Shown here one piece after another: positions 30,747 to 40,651 of a stretch of 40,651 nt of DNA (within the stretch, counting starts at the first letter, position 1; each line of letters starts with the position of its first letter). A program made the translations under genes and the position numbers. Source of the DNA: Pseudonocardia sp. Lineage in GTDB: Bacteria > Actinomycetota > Actinomycetes > Mycobacteriales > Pseudonocardiaceae. The stretch is taken from assembly GCA_030451825.1 (NCBI GenBank), contig JAKDNL010000009.1:1-40651 (forward strand), in the 5' to 3' direction. The notes under the pieces are model-generated. The model was given only the letters and a program-made list of their open reading frames with translations. It searched no databases and was not told the DNA's origin.

Positions 30747-31562
30747 TCAGGCCCCGGCGGCGGTCTCCAGCGCCCGGCGGGTGAGGACCTTGACCAGGGC
30801 CCGGCGATAGGCCGGGGTACCGGACGTGTCCGCCGGGGGCTCGGTGCCCTCGTCTGCCAGTGCGGCGGCCTCGGCGATCGACTTCCCGGCCTCGAGGGCC
30901 TCCTCGGTGGCGGTGGCGCGCAGGGCGGTCGAGCCCATGTTCACCAGGCCGACCCGGCCGTCCACGACTGCCACGGCGACGATCGCCCAGTCGTTGCTGC
31001 GCCGGGTGAACTTCTCGTACGCCCAGCCCGCGTTCGGAGTGCGCGGCACCCGGATCTGCACGACGAGCTCGTCCGGTTCCTTCACCGAGGAGAACACCCC
31101 GGTGTAGAAGTCCGCGATGCCCACGGTCCGCTCGCCGCGCGGGCCGCGCAGCACGACCGAGCCGCCCAGCGCGAGGATCGCGGCGGGCAGGTCGGAGGCG
31201 GGGTCGCCGTGCGCGAGCGAGCCGCCGAGCGTGCCGCGGGCGCGGACCTGCGGGTCGCCGACGGTCCGGGCGACCGCGGGAACCAGCGGGCACTGGGCGC
31301 CGAGAACGTCGGAGGTCACGAGGTCGCGGTGCTTGGTGCCGGCACCGATCAGGACCTCGTCGCCGTCGACCCGGATGTAGTTCAGCTCGGCCAGGCGGCC
31401 GATGTCGATCACGAACTCGGGCGCGCCGAGGCGCACCTTCATGACCGGGATCAGCGAGTGGCCGCCGGCCAGGACGGTGGCGTCCTCGCCCTTCTCGGCG
31501 AGCAGCGCGATCGCGCCGTCGAGTGTGTCGGGGCGTGCGTAGTCGAAGGCGAGGGGGATCAT
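30747..31562 (-). CDS. Molybdenum hydroxylase FAD-binding (medium) subunit, CoxM-like
   Basis: The 271-residue subunit starts MIPLAFDYARPDTLDGAIAL and has the two FAD contacts of this family, AGGHSLIP (about 32) and GTLGGSLAHGDPASD (about 110). It passes electrons from the Fe-S subunit to the final acceptor. The ATG at 31562 overlaps the small-subunit stop as ATGA. It is the last gene of an L-S-M order operon. There are no accessory maturation genes next to it. Confidence 0.92.
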   Translation of the reverse strand: MIPLAFDYARPDTLDGAIALLAEKGEDATVLAGGHSLIPVMKVRLGAPEFVIDIGRLAELNYIRVDGDEVLIGAGTKHRDLVTSDVLGAQCPLVPAVARTVGDPQVRARGTLGGSLAHGDPASDLPAAILALGGSVVLRGPRGERTVGIADFYTGVFSSVKEPDELVVQIRVPRTPNAGWAYEKFTRRSNDWAIVAVAVVDGRVGLVNMGSTALRATATEEALEAGKSIAEAAALADEGTEPPADTSGTPAYRRALVKVLTRRALETAAGA

Positions 31563-32128
31563 GCGCCACTCTCCGGGGCGGGGGTGTGGGCCGAACCCAC
31601 TGCGAAGTTCGGCGCGGTGCGCAGCTCGTCCGAGTCGGCCTCGGCCTTCTGCTCGGCGTCCGGGTCCTTGCCGGCCGCGACCAGCACCGCGCGCACGATG
31701 TTGTGGTAGCCGGTGCAGCGGCAGAGGTTGCCCTCCAGCCCCTCCCGGACCTTGCGCTCGTCCAGGTCGTCGTCGTGGCTGATCAACGAGACCGCGGACA
31801 TCACCATGCCCGGGGTGCAGAAGCCGCACTGCAGGCCGTGCTCGGCGTGGAACGCGGCCGTGACCGGGTGCGTCGGGGTGCCCTCGGAGGCGCCGTCGAG
31901 GCCCTCCATCGTGGTCACCGACTGCCCCTCGGCCTGCACCGCGAGCAGCGTGCAGGACTTGACCGCCTCGCCGTCGAGCAGGACGGTGCACGCCCCGCAC
32001 GAGGTGGTGTCGCAGCCGATGTTGGTGGCCTTGAGCCCGACCTGTTCGCGCAGGTAGTGCGCCAGCAGCAGCCGGGGCTCGACGTCGGCGGAGGTGTCCT
32101 CGCCGTTGACCGAGATCTGAACCTTCAC
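31559..32128 (-). CDS. Molybdenum hydroxylase [2Fe-2S] (small) subunit, CoxS-like
   Basis: The 189-residue subunit has a plant-type ferredoxin site (CDTTSCGACTVLLDG, about 40) and a C-terminal site CGFCTPG...GNLCRCTGYHNI (about 100-145), giving two [2Fe-2S] clusters. A non-conserved acidic/Ala tail of about 30 residues follows. The GTG at 32128 overlaps the large-subunit stop as GTGA and gives the typical start VKVQISVNG. The three subunits should form a heterotrimer or its dimer. Confidence 0.93.
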   Translation of the reverse strand: MKVQISVNGEDTSADVEPRLLLAHYLREQVGLKATNIGCDTTSCGACTVLLDGEAVKSCTLLAVQAEGQSVTTMEGLDGASEGTPTHPVTAAFHAEHGLQCGFCTPGMVMSAVSLISHDDDLDERKVREGLEGNLCRCTGYHNIVRAVLVAAGKDPDAEQKAEADSDELRTAPNFAVGSAHTPAPESGA

Positions 32129-34446
32129 TGTGCTGATCCTCCCTGGCTGCCCCTCTCCGAGGCGGTATCGATGGGCGACTCCGCAAGCTTCGTCGCCGTC
32201 TGGATCGCTTCCCACACACGCAGCGGGGTGAGCGGCATGTCGATGTGGCGGATGCCGAGGTGCGCCAGGGCGTCGATGACGGCGCTCTGCGTGGCCGGCG
32301 TGGAGCCGATCGTCCCGGCCTCGCCGATGCCCTTGTAGCCCATCGGGTTGACCGGGGTCGGCGTGGTCATCTCGACCAGGTCGAAGCTGGGCAGCTCGGC
32401 CGCGGACGGGATGCCGTAGTCGGCGAACGTGCCGGTCAGCGGCTGGCCCTCCTCGTCGAAGACCACCTCCTCCAGCAACGCCTGCGCGATGCCCTGGGCG
32501 ATCCCGCCGTGCCGCTGGCCGTCGAAGAGCAGCGGGTTCAGGATCGGGCCCGCGTCGTCCACCGCGATGATCTTCTCGACGGTGACCTTTCCGGACTCGG
32601 TGTCCACCTCGACGACGCACACGTGCGAGCCGAACGGGAAGGTCGGCTTCTGCCCGTCCCACGTGGTGTCCACCTTGAGCTGCTCGGCGGCGGCCAGCTC
32701 GGCGAACGTGACGTTCTTCGAGCCGGGCACCCCGCGCACGGTGATCGACGCGGAGTCGGTGTCCACCTCGAGGTCTTCCACGCTCGCCTCGAGCAGGTCG
32801 GCCGCGCGCTGCTTGGCCAGGTCCACCAGTTGGCCGGTGGCCTGGTGCACCGCGATCCCGCCGGTCTGCAGGCTGCGCGATCCCATCGTGCCGCCGCCGT
32901 TCGGGATCAGGTCGGTGTCGCCGTGCTTGACCGTGATCTTGTCGAGGCCGACGCCGAGCTGGTCGGAGGTCAGCATCGCCCAGGCCGTGGCGTGGCCCTG
33001 CCCGTGCGGCGAGGTCCCGGTCAGCACCGTGACCGTGCCGTCAGCGTGCACCTCCACCGAGGCGTCCTCGGCGTAGGCACCACCGCCGGTGATCTCCACA
33101 TAGGACGAGACGCCGATCCCCAGCTGGCGCACGTCGCCGCGCTCGCGGCGGGCCTTCTGCTCGGCGCGCAGGTCCGCGTAGCCGGACTCGGCCAGTGCCA
33201 GGTCGAGCGCCTTGGCGTACTCGCCCGAGTCGTACTCGACCCCACCCTTGGTGGTGAACGGGAACTTCTCCGGCGCAACGACGTTGAGCCGGCGGACCTC
33301 GGCGGCGTCCTTGCCGATCTCGGCCGCGAACAGGTCCATCGCGCGCTCGATGGCCGCGGTGGCCTCCGGGCGGCCGGCACCGCGGTAGGCCGCGATCGAG
33401 GTGGTGTTCGTGACGACGACCTTGGCCCGGGACTCGACGTTGTCGATGTCGTAGGTGCCCGGCGCCATCATCCGGGTGAACATCGGCAGGAACGTGCCCA
33501 GGCGCGGGTAGGCGCCGGCGTCCTGGACGACGTCGAGACGGTAGTGGGTGACCTTGCCCTCGCGGGTGCCGCCGATCGTGATCGTCTGGCGCTGGGCGCG
33601 GCCCTGCACCATCCCGGTCATGTTCTCCGAGCGGCTCTCGTTCCAGCGGACCGGACGGCCCTGCGCCCGCGAGAGCCACGCGACGAGCGCGAACTCCGGG
33701 TCGGAACCGATCTTGGCGCCGAAGCCGCCGCCGACGTCGGGCAGGATGACGTGGACCTTGTCCTTGTCCAGCCCGAGCCAGCCCGCGATCTCGTCCCGGC
33801 CGCCCTGGGCGTTCTGGTTCGAGATGTAGAGGGTGACGCGGTCGCCGTCGGCGAACGCGCTGGCCGCGCGGGTCTCCAGCGGGGCCGCGGCGAGACGCTG
33901 GTTGACGATGTCGCGGGTGACCACGACCTCGCAGCCGTCGAACCAGTCGGCAGCCGGCTCCTCGTCGTGGTTGTAGGCCGCGGCGATGTTGGTCCCGGCA
34001 TCGGGGAACAGCAGCGTCTCGTCGGTGGCCGCCACGAGCGGGTCGATCACGACCGGGAGCGGGTCGTAGTCGACGTCGACCAGGTCGGCGGCGTCCTCGC
34101 CCTGGTAGAACTCCTCGGACAGGACCGCGGCGACCGGCTCGCCGACGAACCGGACCCGCTCGGAGGCCAGGAACGGTCGGACCATCGCCCTGTTCGCGCC
34201 CGGGAACAGCAGCGCGGGGTCGATGTCCAGGTCGGCGCCGGTGACCACGGCGACGACGCCGGGCGCGGCGAGCGCCTCGGCGGTGTCGATCGAGGCGATC
34301 GTGGCGTGTGCGACCGGGGAGCGGACGAGCGTCAGGTGCAACGCTCCGGTCAGCCGCTCGTCGGTCAGGTCGTCGGTGTAGGTCGCGCCCCGTGTGAGGA
34401 AGACCGGATCCTCGGTTCGGACAACGCGTGTGCCCAAGATGCTCAT
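32125..34446 (-). CDS. Molybdenum hydroxylase large subunit (form II CoxL-like / aldehyde oxidase type)
   Basis: The 773-residue subunit binds the Mo-pterin cofactor. The active-site loop reads AYRGAGRPEA (about 352); form I, true CO dehydrogenase has AYRCSFR, so CO oxidation is unlikely. Other motifs are GGGFGAKIGSD, SPHGQGHATAW and the catalytic Glu in GIGEAGTIGSTPA (near 735). The substrate is likely an aldehyde or N-heterocycle. As an inference from distance only, it could oxidise aldehydes made by the Mdo dehydrogenases encoded about 17 kb away. It is the first gene of the three-subunit operon, starting at an ATG at 34446, 153 bp downstream of thiD. Confidence 0.92.
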   Translation of the reverse strand: MSILGTRVVRTEDPVFLTRGATYTDDLTDERLTGALHLTLVRSPVAHATIASIDTAEALAAPGVVAVVTGADLDIDPALLFPGANRAMVRPFLASERVRFVGEPVAAVLSEEFYQGEDAADLVDVDYDPLPVVIDPLVAATDETLLFPDAGTNIAAAYNHDEEPAADWFDGCEVVVTRDIVNQRLAAAPLETRAASAFADGDRVTLYISNQNAQGGRDEIAGWLGLDKDKVHVILPDVGGGFGAKIGSDPEFALVAWLSRAQGRPVRWNESRSENMTGMVQGRAQRQTITIGGTREGKVTHYRLDVVQDAGAYPRLGTFLPMFTRMMAPGTYDIDNVESRAKVVVTNTTSIAAYRGAGRPEATAAIERAMDLFAAEIGKDAAEVRRLNVVAPEKFPFTTKGGVEYDSGEYAKALDLALAESGYADLRAEQKARRERGDVRQLGIGVSSYVEITGGGAYAEDASVEVHADGTVTVLTGTSPHGQGHATAWAMLTSDQLGVGLDKITVKHGDTDLIPNGGGTMGSRSLQTGGIAVHQATGQLVDLAKQRAADLLEASVEDLEVDTDSASITVRGVPGSKNVTFAELAAAEQLKVDTTWDGQKPTFPFGSHVCVVEVDTESGKVTVEKIIAVDDAGPILNPLLFDGQRHGGIAQGIAQALLEEVVFDEEGQPLTGTFADYGIPSAAELPSFDLVEMTTPTPVNPMGYKGIGEAGTIGSTPATQSAVIDALAHLGIRHIDMPLTPLRVWEAIQTATKLAESPIDTASERGSQGGSAQ

Positions 34447-34599
34447 CGAGCACGAGGCTATACGCGTGGCAGCGCGGCTGCGCCGGTCACCATGGCCCTG
34501 ACCTGCGGATTAGTCGACCCTAAGCGGATCACAGGCTCACGAAAGGCCGAATCCGCGGGGTTTCGTGGTGTAAATCGACGTAGATGCGACTATCGACGG

Positions 34600-35472
34600 C
34601 TAGGTCGCCTGATCGTCGTCGTCCCACCACGGACGCACGGCCCACAGCGGCGACACCGGTCCGTGCCCGGCGCCCAACGGGTAGGAGTGCCGCACCGCCT
34701 CGACGATGTAGCGCTTACCGAACCGGACGGCCGCGACCGGATCCATCCCGCGGGCCAGCCCGGAGGCGATCGCCGCGGCCAGCGAGTCGCCGCCGCCGTG
34801 GGTGTTGCCGGTGGCGAACCGCGGGCCCGGCAGCTCGAGGAACTCGTCACCGTCGTAGAGCAGGTCGATGCAGCCGTCGGTGTCCTCGGCCAGGTGCCCG
34901 CCCTTGACCAGGACGTACTGCCCCCGCCCGCCCATGAGCGCCTGCAGTGCCCTCGCCGCGGCGTACTGACCGTCCCGGTCGTGCACGTCGTGTCCGACGA
35001 GCAGGCGCACCTCGTCCAGGTTCGGGGTGACGAGCGTGGCGCGCGGGAACAGCAGCGTCCGGTAGGCCTCCAGCGCGGCGCCGGCCAGCAGCGGGTCGCC
35101 GTGCATGGACGCCGCGACCGGGTCGACGACCAGGGGGGTCGCCCGGCCGGAGCCGATGCCGTTCTCGTCGCAGGTCCGCGCGACCGTCTCGATGATCTCG
35201 GCGGTGGCCAGCATTCCGGTCTTGGCCGCCTGCACCCCGATGTCCTCGGCGACCACCCGGATCTGCCCGGCGACCGTCTCGGCGGGGATGGGGTGCACGC
35301 CGGTGACGCCGAGCGAGTTCTGCACGGTCACCGCGCACACGGCCAGACACCCGTGTACCCCGCAGGCGGCGAATGCGCGCAGGTCGGCCGGGATCCCGGC
35401 GCCGCCGCCGGAGTCGGTGCCCGCGATCGTGATCACCCGCGGCGGGGTGGTGCCGACGGTGGGTTCCGGCAT
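34600..35472 (-). CDS. thiD: ThiD, hydroxymethylpyrimidine/phosphomethylpyrimidine kinase
   Basis: The 290-residue ribokinase-fold enzyme phosphorylates the thiamin pyrimidine twice. Motifs: ITIAGTDSGGGAGIPADLRAFAACG at the N-terminus, AAKTGML, VVDPVAASMHGDPLL and a C-terminal catalytic loop NTHGGGDSLAAAIA. Standard ThiD has HGTGCT at that loop; here GGGD restores the general ribokinase GxGD form. The tail ends in HGPVSPLWAVRPWW. AGGGAGGA lies at the end of a TPP riboswitch just before the ATG. Pairing with thiC makes the thiamin role secure, although the loop change leaves some doubt about specificity. Confidence 0.9.
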   Translation of the reverse strand: MPEPTVGTTPPRVITIAGTDSGGGAGIPADLRAFAACGVHGCLAVCAVTVQNSLGVTGVHPIPAETVAGQIRVVAEDIGVQAAKTGMLATAEIIETVARTCDENGIGSGRATPLVVDPVAASMHGDPLLAGAALEAYRTLLFPRATLVTPNLDEVRLLVGHDVHDRDGQYAAARALQALMGGRGQYVLVKGGHLAEDTDGCIDLLYDGDEFLELPGPRFATGNTHGGGDSLAAAIASGLARGMDPVAAVRFGKRYIVEAVRHSYPLGAGHGPVSPLWAVRPWWDDDDQAT

Positions 35473-35481
35473 GCTCGGTCC

Positions 35482-35555
35482 TCCCTGGTCGGCATTACCC
35501 GACCGGTCCGCGGTCGGTGGCGTCCGGCCACCCTCTCAGCCCAGCCGAGCGGAGC
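35482..35555 (-). ncRNA. TPP riboswitch upstream of thiD
   Basis: On the minus strand the thi-box core CTGAGAG (35533-35539) and GGGTAATGCC (35491-35500) lie at the right distance, with an intervening GC-rich stem. The ribosome site AGGGAGGA follows within 10 nt, so thiamin pyrophosphate probably represses by hiding it. Outer stem limits are approximate. Confidence 0.9.
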
Positions 35556-35677
35556 TCGCGGAGCGAGCATCTGCTGTGGCGCGCGGGCTCCCGCTGTCTG
35601 CCGTCCATGACGGTAACCCGCCGCGCCGGAAGTGTCGGTGCCCCGTGCGACGCTCTGCAGCGAGGGAGGGTAGATGG

Positions 35678-36296
35678 ATGACGCCAGGATCCTGCGGGAC
35701 AGGCTCTGCCCGGCTTGCCGAGTTGTTCGAGTCCGGTGTCCTGCTGAGTGTGCCGTTCACCGTCGCCGGCTATCTCGCTCTGGGCGAGACCGAACAGCGG
35801 ACGGAACTCGTCGAAGGGCAGTTGGTCCTTGTTCCCGGCCCCGGAGTGCGTCACCAGCACGCGCGGATGGAACTGGCCGTCGCCATGGGTGATCGGTTGC
35901 CGGATCACCTCCAGGCAATCCACGGCGTCGACGTCGACCTGCAGCTCGCCGGCCCGGGCGAGCCGGGCTGGGTGCGCTGCCCGGACCTCGTCGTCGCGCC
36001 GGGAACGGCGTGGGAGGCGGTCCGGGAGGGTGGCTGCATCGCCGCGGCCGATGTCCTGCTCGTCATCGAGATCGTCTCCTCCGCATCCCGGCGGAGGAGA
36101 CCACGTCACCAAGCGCGGCGAGTACGTCGACGCGGGCATCGGGCACTACTGGATCATCGACCTCACCGAGCCGGTGTCGATGCTGGCCTGCCACCTGGCC
36201 GGGGAGTTCGGCTACGCCGACAGCGGTGCGGTGACGGGAACGTTCGCCGCCACCGCGCCGTTCGCCGTCACGCTCGATCTCGACGCGCTGCTGTGA
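35678..36296 (+). pseudogene. Uma2-family (PD-(D/E)XK nuclease-like) gene, frameshifted
   Basis: The first part, from the ATG at 35678 (AGGGAGGG 8 nt upstream), encodes FTVAGYLALGETEQRTELVEGQLV, PGVRHQHARMELAVA, CPDLVVAPG and DVLLVIEIVSSASRR, the Uma2/DUF820 pattern. The expected continuation, DHVTKRGEYVDAGIGHYWIIDL, is in another frame and runs to 36296. The switch lies in the run CGGCGGAGGAGACC at 36089-36102, where one extra base would explain it. It is either a decayed gene or a sequencing error. It sits alone between the thiD and thiC leader regions. Confidence 0.8.
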
Positions 36297-36313
36297 GGTC
36301 GCCGCACTGGGGC

Positions 36314-38056
<1,743 letters not shown>

Positions 38057-38187
38057 CGTGTTCAGATGTGATCGAAACCGTAACCACGGATCAGCGCCGA
38101 GCGCCAGACCTGATCTCCGGACGGGACGCGGCGCGAGATCACCCGCGGAAGCGGAATAGCGCCCGTGCCTGCGACGTTGCGGCGGGC

Positions 38188-38619
38188 ATGACGCAGAACG
38201 CCGAACTGAGCCCGACCGACTGGGTCCGTGACCAGACCGAGAAGATCATCGAGAGCGGCACCACCGAGGGCGTGACGGTGCTGGACCGCCCGATCATCCT
38301 GGTCACCACGACCGGCGCGAAGTCGGGCAAGCAGCGCTACGTCCCGGTGATGCGGGTCGAGCACGACGGCAGCTTCGCCATGATCGCGTCCAAGGGCGGT
38401 ACCCCCGAGCACCCCGCCTGGTACCACAACGTGGTCGCGAACCCGACCGTCACGGTGCAGGACGGCGCCTCGACCGGGACGTTCGTCGCCCGCGAGGTCA
38501 CCGGTACCGAGCGCGAGCAGTGGTGGGAGCGCTCCGTCGCCGCCTACCCGCCCTACGCCGACTACCAGACCAAGACCGACCGGGTGATCCCCGTGTTCGT
38601 GCTCGAGCCGCGGGGCTGA
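38188..38619 (+). CDS. Deazaflavin (F420)-dependent nitroreductase-family protein (Ddn/DUF385-like)
   Basis: The 143-residue split-barrel protein has TTTGAKSGKQRYVPVM (about 45-60), the typical GxxSGxxR cofactor stretch of F420-dependent Ddn-like reductases, followed by ASKGGTPEHPAWYHNVVANP and a C-terminal RVIPVFVLEP. It probably reduces quinones or other small electron acceptors with F420H2. The ATG at 38188 aligns best with family starts; a longer frame from 38068 overlaps the TPP leader region. It is monocistronic and divergent from thiC. Confidence 0.85.
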   Translation: MTQNAELSPTDWVRDQTEKIIESGTTEGVTVLDRPIILVTTTGAKSGKQRYVPVMRVEHDGSFAMIASKGGTPEHPAWYHNVVANPTVTVQDGASTGTFVAREVTGTEREQWWERSVAAYPPYADYQTKTDRVIPVFVLEPRG

Positions 38620-38915
38620 GCTCGCGCCCCCTCGCACTCATGGAGCTTCCGTGTCGCGGCGCCGCACGAAAGGGCCACGATTGCGGCAGGACCCGGGACC
38701 GGCCGGGGGCTCACCGCACACCGCACGTGCACACGGGCCGGCACCTGATCATGGTGTCGGCGGCGTGTGACGTGTGTCGCTTGCGGATCGGTGACGGAGG
38801 GGGCACCGTCGGTGTCTCAGGTTTCCGTCGCAGTCCCCGTTTCCCGGGAGACTCGGAGCGGAGCCCGGACCGGGCCAGTACATGGCCCGCGACCTGCAGG
38901 AGAGTTGGCGCCACG
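38620..38915. other. 296-bp intergenic region, no gene recognised
   Basis: No open frame here shows family resemblance. It contains a short inverted repeat GGGCCA-GTACA-TGGCCC (near 38873-38889) just before the small gene at 38916. I see no T-rich terminator, tRNA or clear promoter. Confidence 0.5.
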
Positions 38916-39137
38916 ATGCCGTTCGAATCCGACACCGGTCCCTCCACGAACGACACCGCCGCACCGGCCGACCCGGACGGCGCCTGGCGCGACCGGCTGG
39001 TCGAGCTGCACGTCCTGGCCGAGAACGGCGACGAGGCCGCCGCGGGCGAGGCGCAGGCCTGGATCGCCTCCGACGAGCGGGCGCGCCGCGCGTGGCACGA
39101 GATCGAGTCCACCTGCCACCAGCTGCGCGGGGCCTGA
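38916..39137 (+). CDS. Small hypothetical protein
   Basis: This 73-residue acidic protein has a disordered head (MPFESDTGPSTNDTAAPADPD) and a helical body (RDRLVELHVLAENGDEAAAG and ARRAWHEIESTCHQLRG). The body recalls the short N-terminal helices of some FecR-like or anti-sigma proteins, but no function can be assigned. AGGAGAG lies about 12 nt before the ATG. It converges on the permease gene with 7 bp between. A longer frame runs upstream through non-conserved sequence. Confidence 0.55.
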   Translation: MPFESDTGPSTNDTAAPADPDGAWRDRLVELHVLAENGDEAAAGEAQAWIASDERARRAWHEIESTCHQLRGA

Positions 39138-39144
39138 ACCCACC

Positions 39145-40651
39145 TCATCGGTCGCGTTCGCGTCCCGGCTCGGTCACCGACGCGAGGAGCGGTCGGCTGG
39201 CCGCCGTCGCACCGAGCACGCTGAGCGTGCCGGCGGCCAACAGCCCGCCGAACACCACCAGCCCGCCGGGTTCGAGCGCGGCGCTCGCCATGACGAACGG
39301 GGACGCGCAGAGCAGCCCGAGCGCCAGCGCGATCGCACCGTTGGCCAGCAGCGGGACGAGCGTCTCCGCCCGGCGGGCCCGGTCCAGCACGGCCAGCGGG
39401 GTGCCGGTCAGCCGTTGCAGGTAGAGCACGTGCCGGTGGTCGAGGACCCGGGCCGCGGCGGTCGTCCCGGCCGCGGTCGCGGCGAGCAGGAACGTCGCGA
39501 CGAGCACCACCAGCGCACCGAGGCCCAGGTCCGCACTCGAGACCGTCTCGCCCTGCGCTGCCTCGGCCGGGGTCAGGGCGAGCGTTCCCGGCACCGCCCG
39601 GTCCAGCACCGTGCGGACGCGGTCGTGCTCCACCACCGGAGCCGCCACCGTGAGCGCGACGAACCCGTCCCGAACCGGGACTGCCTGTGCCGACTCGTCC
39701 GGCTCGGCCTCCGTCGTCACCCCCACGCCCGGGCCGAGCTCGGCGCGCACCCGACCGGCGACGGCCTCCGCCCGGGCAGCCGGCACCGGCATCGTCACGA
39801 CGTCGGTCCGGCCCTGCTCCACACCCGCGAGCGCGGACGTCAGCGGTGCGAGGAACCCGGCGACGAACACGGCCAGGGTGAGCCCGGCCAGCGGCCGGAA
39901 CGCACCCTTCGGGTCGTCGAGCAGGCGTCGTCCGGCCAGCAGCCGGTGCGGCGAGCGGGCCCGCCCGGCCATCGCGGTGCCGACCCCGCGCACGACCAAC
40001 GGGCCGATCACACTCACCGCGCCGAACAGCGCCAGCATCCCGACCGCGAACACCGGCCCGGCAAGGGCGATCGGCGAGGTTTGCAGAGCGGCGTTCGCCA
40101 CACCGAACACCACCACCGCCGCGACCGGGCCGAGCACCCGCAGACCGCGCACGACCTGCGGGTCCCGGCGCCGGGCCACCCCCAGCGGGCTGATCACGAC
40201 CCGGCGCAGCCCGGCCACCGCCGATGCCGTGGCCAGCAGCGTGATCGCGACGAGCACCACGAGCAGTGTCGACGGTGAGGGGCGCACGTCGGCGGCGAAC
40301 CATCCGCCGCCGGCCAGCGGGATCGACGCCAGCGCCGGGGCGGCGGCCCATTCCAGGGCGATCCCGGCCAGCGCTCCGGCGAACGCCGCGACGCTCACCT
40401 CGGTCACCGCGACCACGGTGATCCGCGACGTGGACGCGCCGAGCAGCCGCAGCGTGGCCAGCCGCTCCCCGCGCCGGGCCGCGGACAGTCGCGCCGAGGC
40501 ACCGATCAGGCCGGTTGCGGGGAACAGCACCAGCGCTGCGGCGACGATCGTGAGCTGCCGGTAGATCTCGGCCATCACCGCCGCGTCGTGCCCCGGCGCC
40601 GCGGCGTCGGCCGGCCGGTCATCCGGATCCTTCGCGGCGCCGAGGGCGATG
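39145..40651 (-). CDS. FtsX-like permease, 5' end cut by the window edge
   Basis: The frame is open to the end of the window, so the N-terminus is missing; the visible part is about 501 codons. It has alternating hydrophobic helices and extracytoplasmic stretches: SARLSAARRGERLATLRLLG (the FtsX/MacB-type signature after a first helix), a middle four-helix block and a C-terminal pair after an outside domain near residues 290-350. It is probably the membrane part of an ABC exporter or lipoprotein-release-like system; the ATPase gene would lie upstream, outside the window. Confidence 0.82.
   Translation of the reverse strand, partial: IALGAAKDPDDRPADAAAPGHDAAVMAEIYRQLTIVAAALVLFPATGLIGASARLSAARRGERLATLRLLGASTSRITVVAVTEVSVAAFAGALAGIALEWAAAPALASIPLAGGGWFAADVRPSPSTLLVVLVAITLLATASAVAGLRRVVISPLGVARRRDPQVVRGLRVLGPVAAVVVFGVANAALQTSPIALAGPVFAVGMLALFGAVSVIGPLVVRGVGTAMAGRARSPHRLLAGRRLLDDPKGAFRPLAGLTLAVFVAGFLAPLTSALAGVEQGRTDVVTMPVPAARAEAVAGRVRAELGPGVGVTTEAEPDESAQAVPVRDGFVALTVAAPVVEHDRVRTVLDRAVPGTLALTPAEAAQGETVSSADLGLGALVVLVATFLLAATAAGTTAAARVLDHRHVLYLQRLTGTPLAVLDRARRAETLVPLLANGAIALALGLLCASPFVMASAALEPGGLVVFGGLLAAGTLSVLGATAASRPLLASVTEPGRERDR

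Noticed and set aside
32125-34446. True aerobic CO dehydrogenase
   Set aside because: The active-site loop is AYRGAGR and not AYRCSFR, so the form I signature is missing.
32245-35610. Plus-strand open frame of 1121 codons
   Set aside because: It is antisense to the well-conserved CoxL-like and ThiD genes, and its product shows no motif.
35674-35892. Separate small gene at 35674
   Set aside because: It is another frame over the start of the Uma2-family gene, whose family sequence starts at 35678.

Overview
The window reads as a chromosomal segment of a GC-rich actinobacterium, most like Pseudonocardiaceae. The base composition, frequent GTG starts, 4-nt start/stop overlaps, mycofactocin genes and two NDMA-dependent methanol dehydrogenase-type alcohol dehydrogenases all fit that group. 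No rRNA, tRNA, IS element, phage gene or CRISPR array was seen.

Layout. (1) 1-1191: a (CCGCTA)9 tract, then a nucleotide pyrophosphatase/phosphodiesterase-like gene. (2) 1310-8003, minus strand: a mycofactocin operon, mftA-mftB-mftC, a strong internal hairpin, two FadH/old-yellow-enzyme fusion oxidoreductases, then mftE. mftD, mftF and mftR are not in the window. (3) 8110-9267: a DUF952-GNAT protein. (4) 9321-17952, plus strand: two successive copies of one module, promoter motif - mdo - hairpin - MoxR-type AAA+ ATPase - CoxE-like VWA protein. Only module 2 has Gly-His-rich tracts, and it has them in both the ATPase and the VWA protein. (5) 18103-20139: a lactate 2-monooxygenase-like flavoenzyme and a probable MftM methyltransferase. 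(6) 20155-25612, minus: SARP/AfsR-like regulator, BBE-type FAD oxidase and alpha/beta hydrolase. (7) 25727-30724: two membrane proteins, then a histidine kinase and a NarL-type regulator with a siderophore-binding lipoprotein gene between them. (8) 30747-34446, minus: a three-subunit molybdenum hydroxylase (form II CoxL type). (9) 34600-38058: thiD and thiC, each behind a TPP riboswitch, with a frameshifted Uma2-family gene between. (10) 38188-40651: Ddn-family protein, a small ORF and an edge-truncated FtsX-like permease.

How the parts may work together. MftA is modified by MftC/MftB and cut by MftE to give the mycofactocin redox cofactor, which alcohol dehydrogenases of the Mdo type need in vivo. 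The two OYE/FadH fusions could move electrons between cofactor and metabolism, and MftM would methylate the cofactor glycan. The most striking system is the duplicated Mdo-AAA-VWA module. By analogy with CbbQ/CbbO, NorQ/NorD and CoxD/CoxE, each ATPase/VWA pair is probably a dedicated activase or metal-loading machine for the adjacent metal-dependent dehydrogenase. The His tracts in module 2 suggest metal handling. This role is inferred from gene order and family, not shown.
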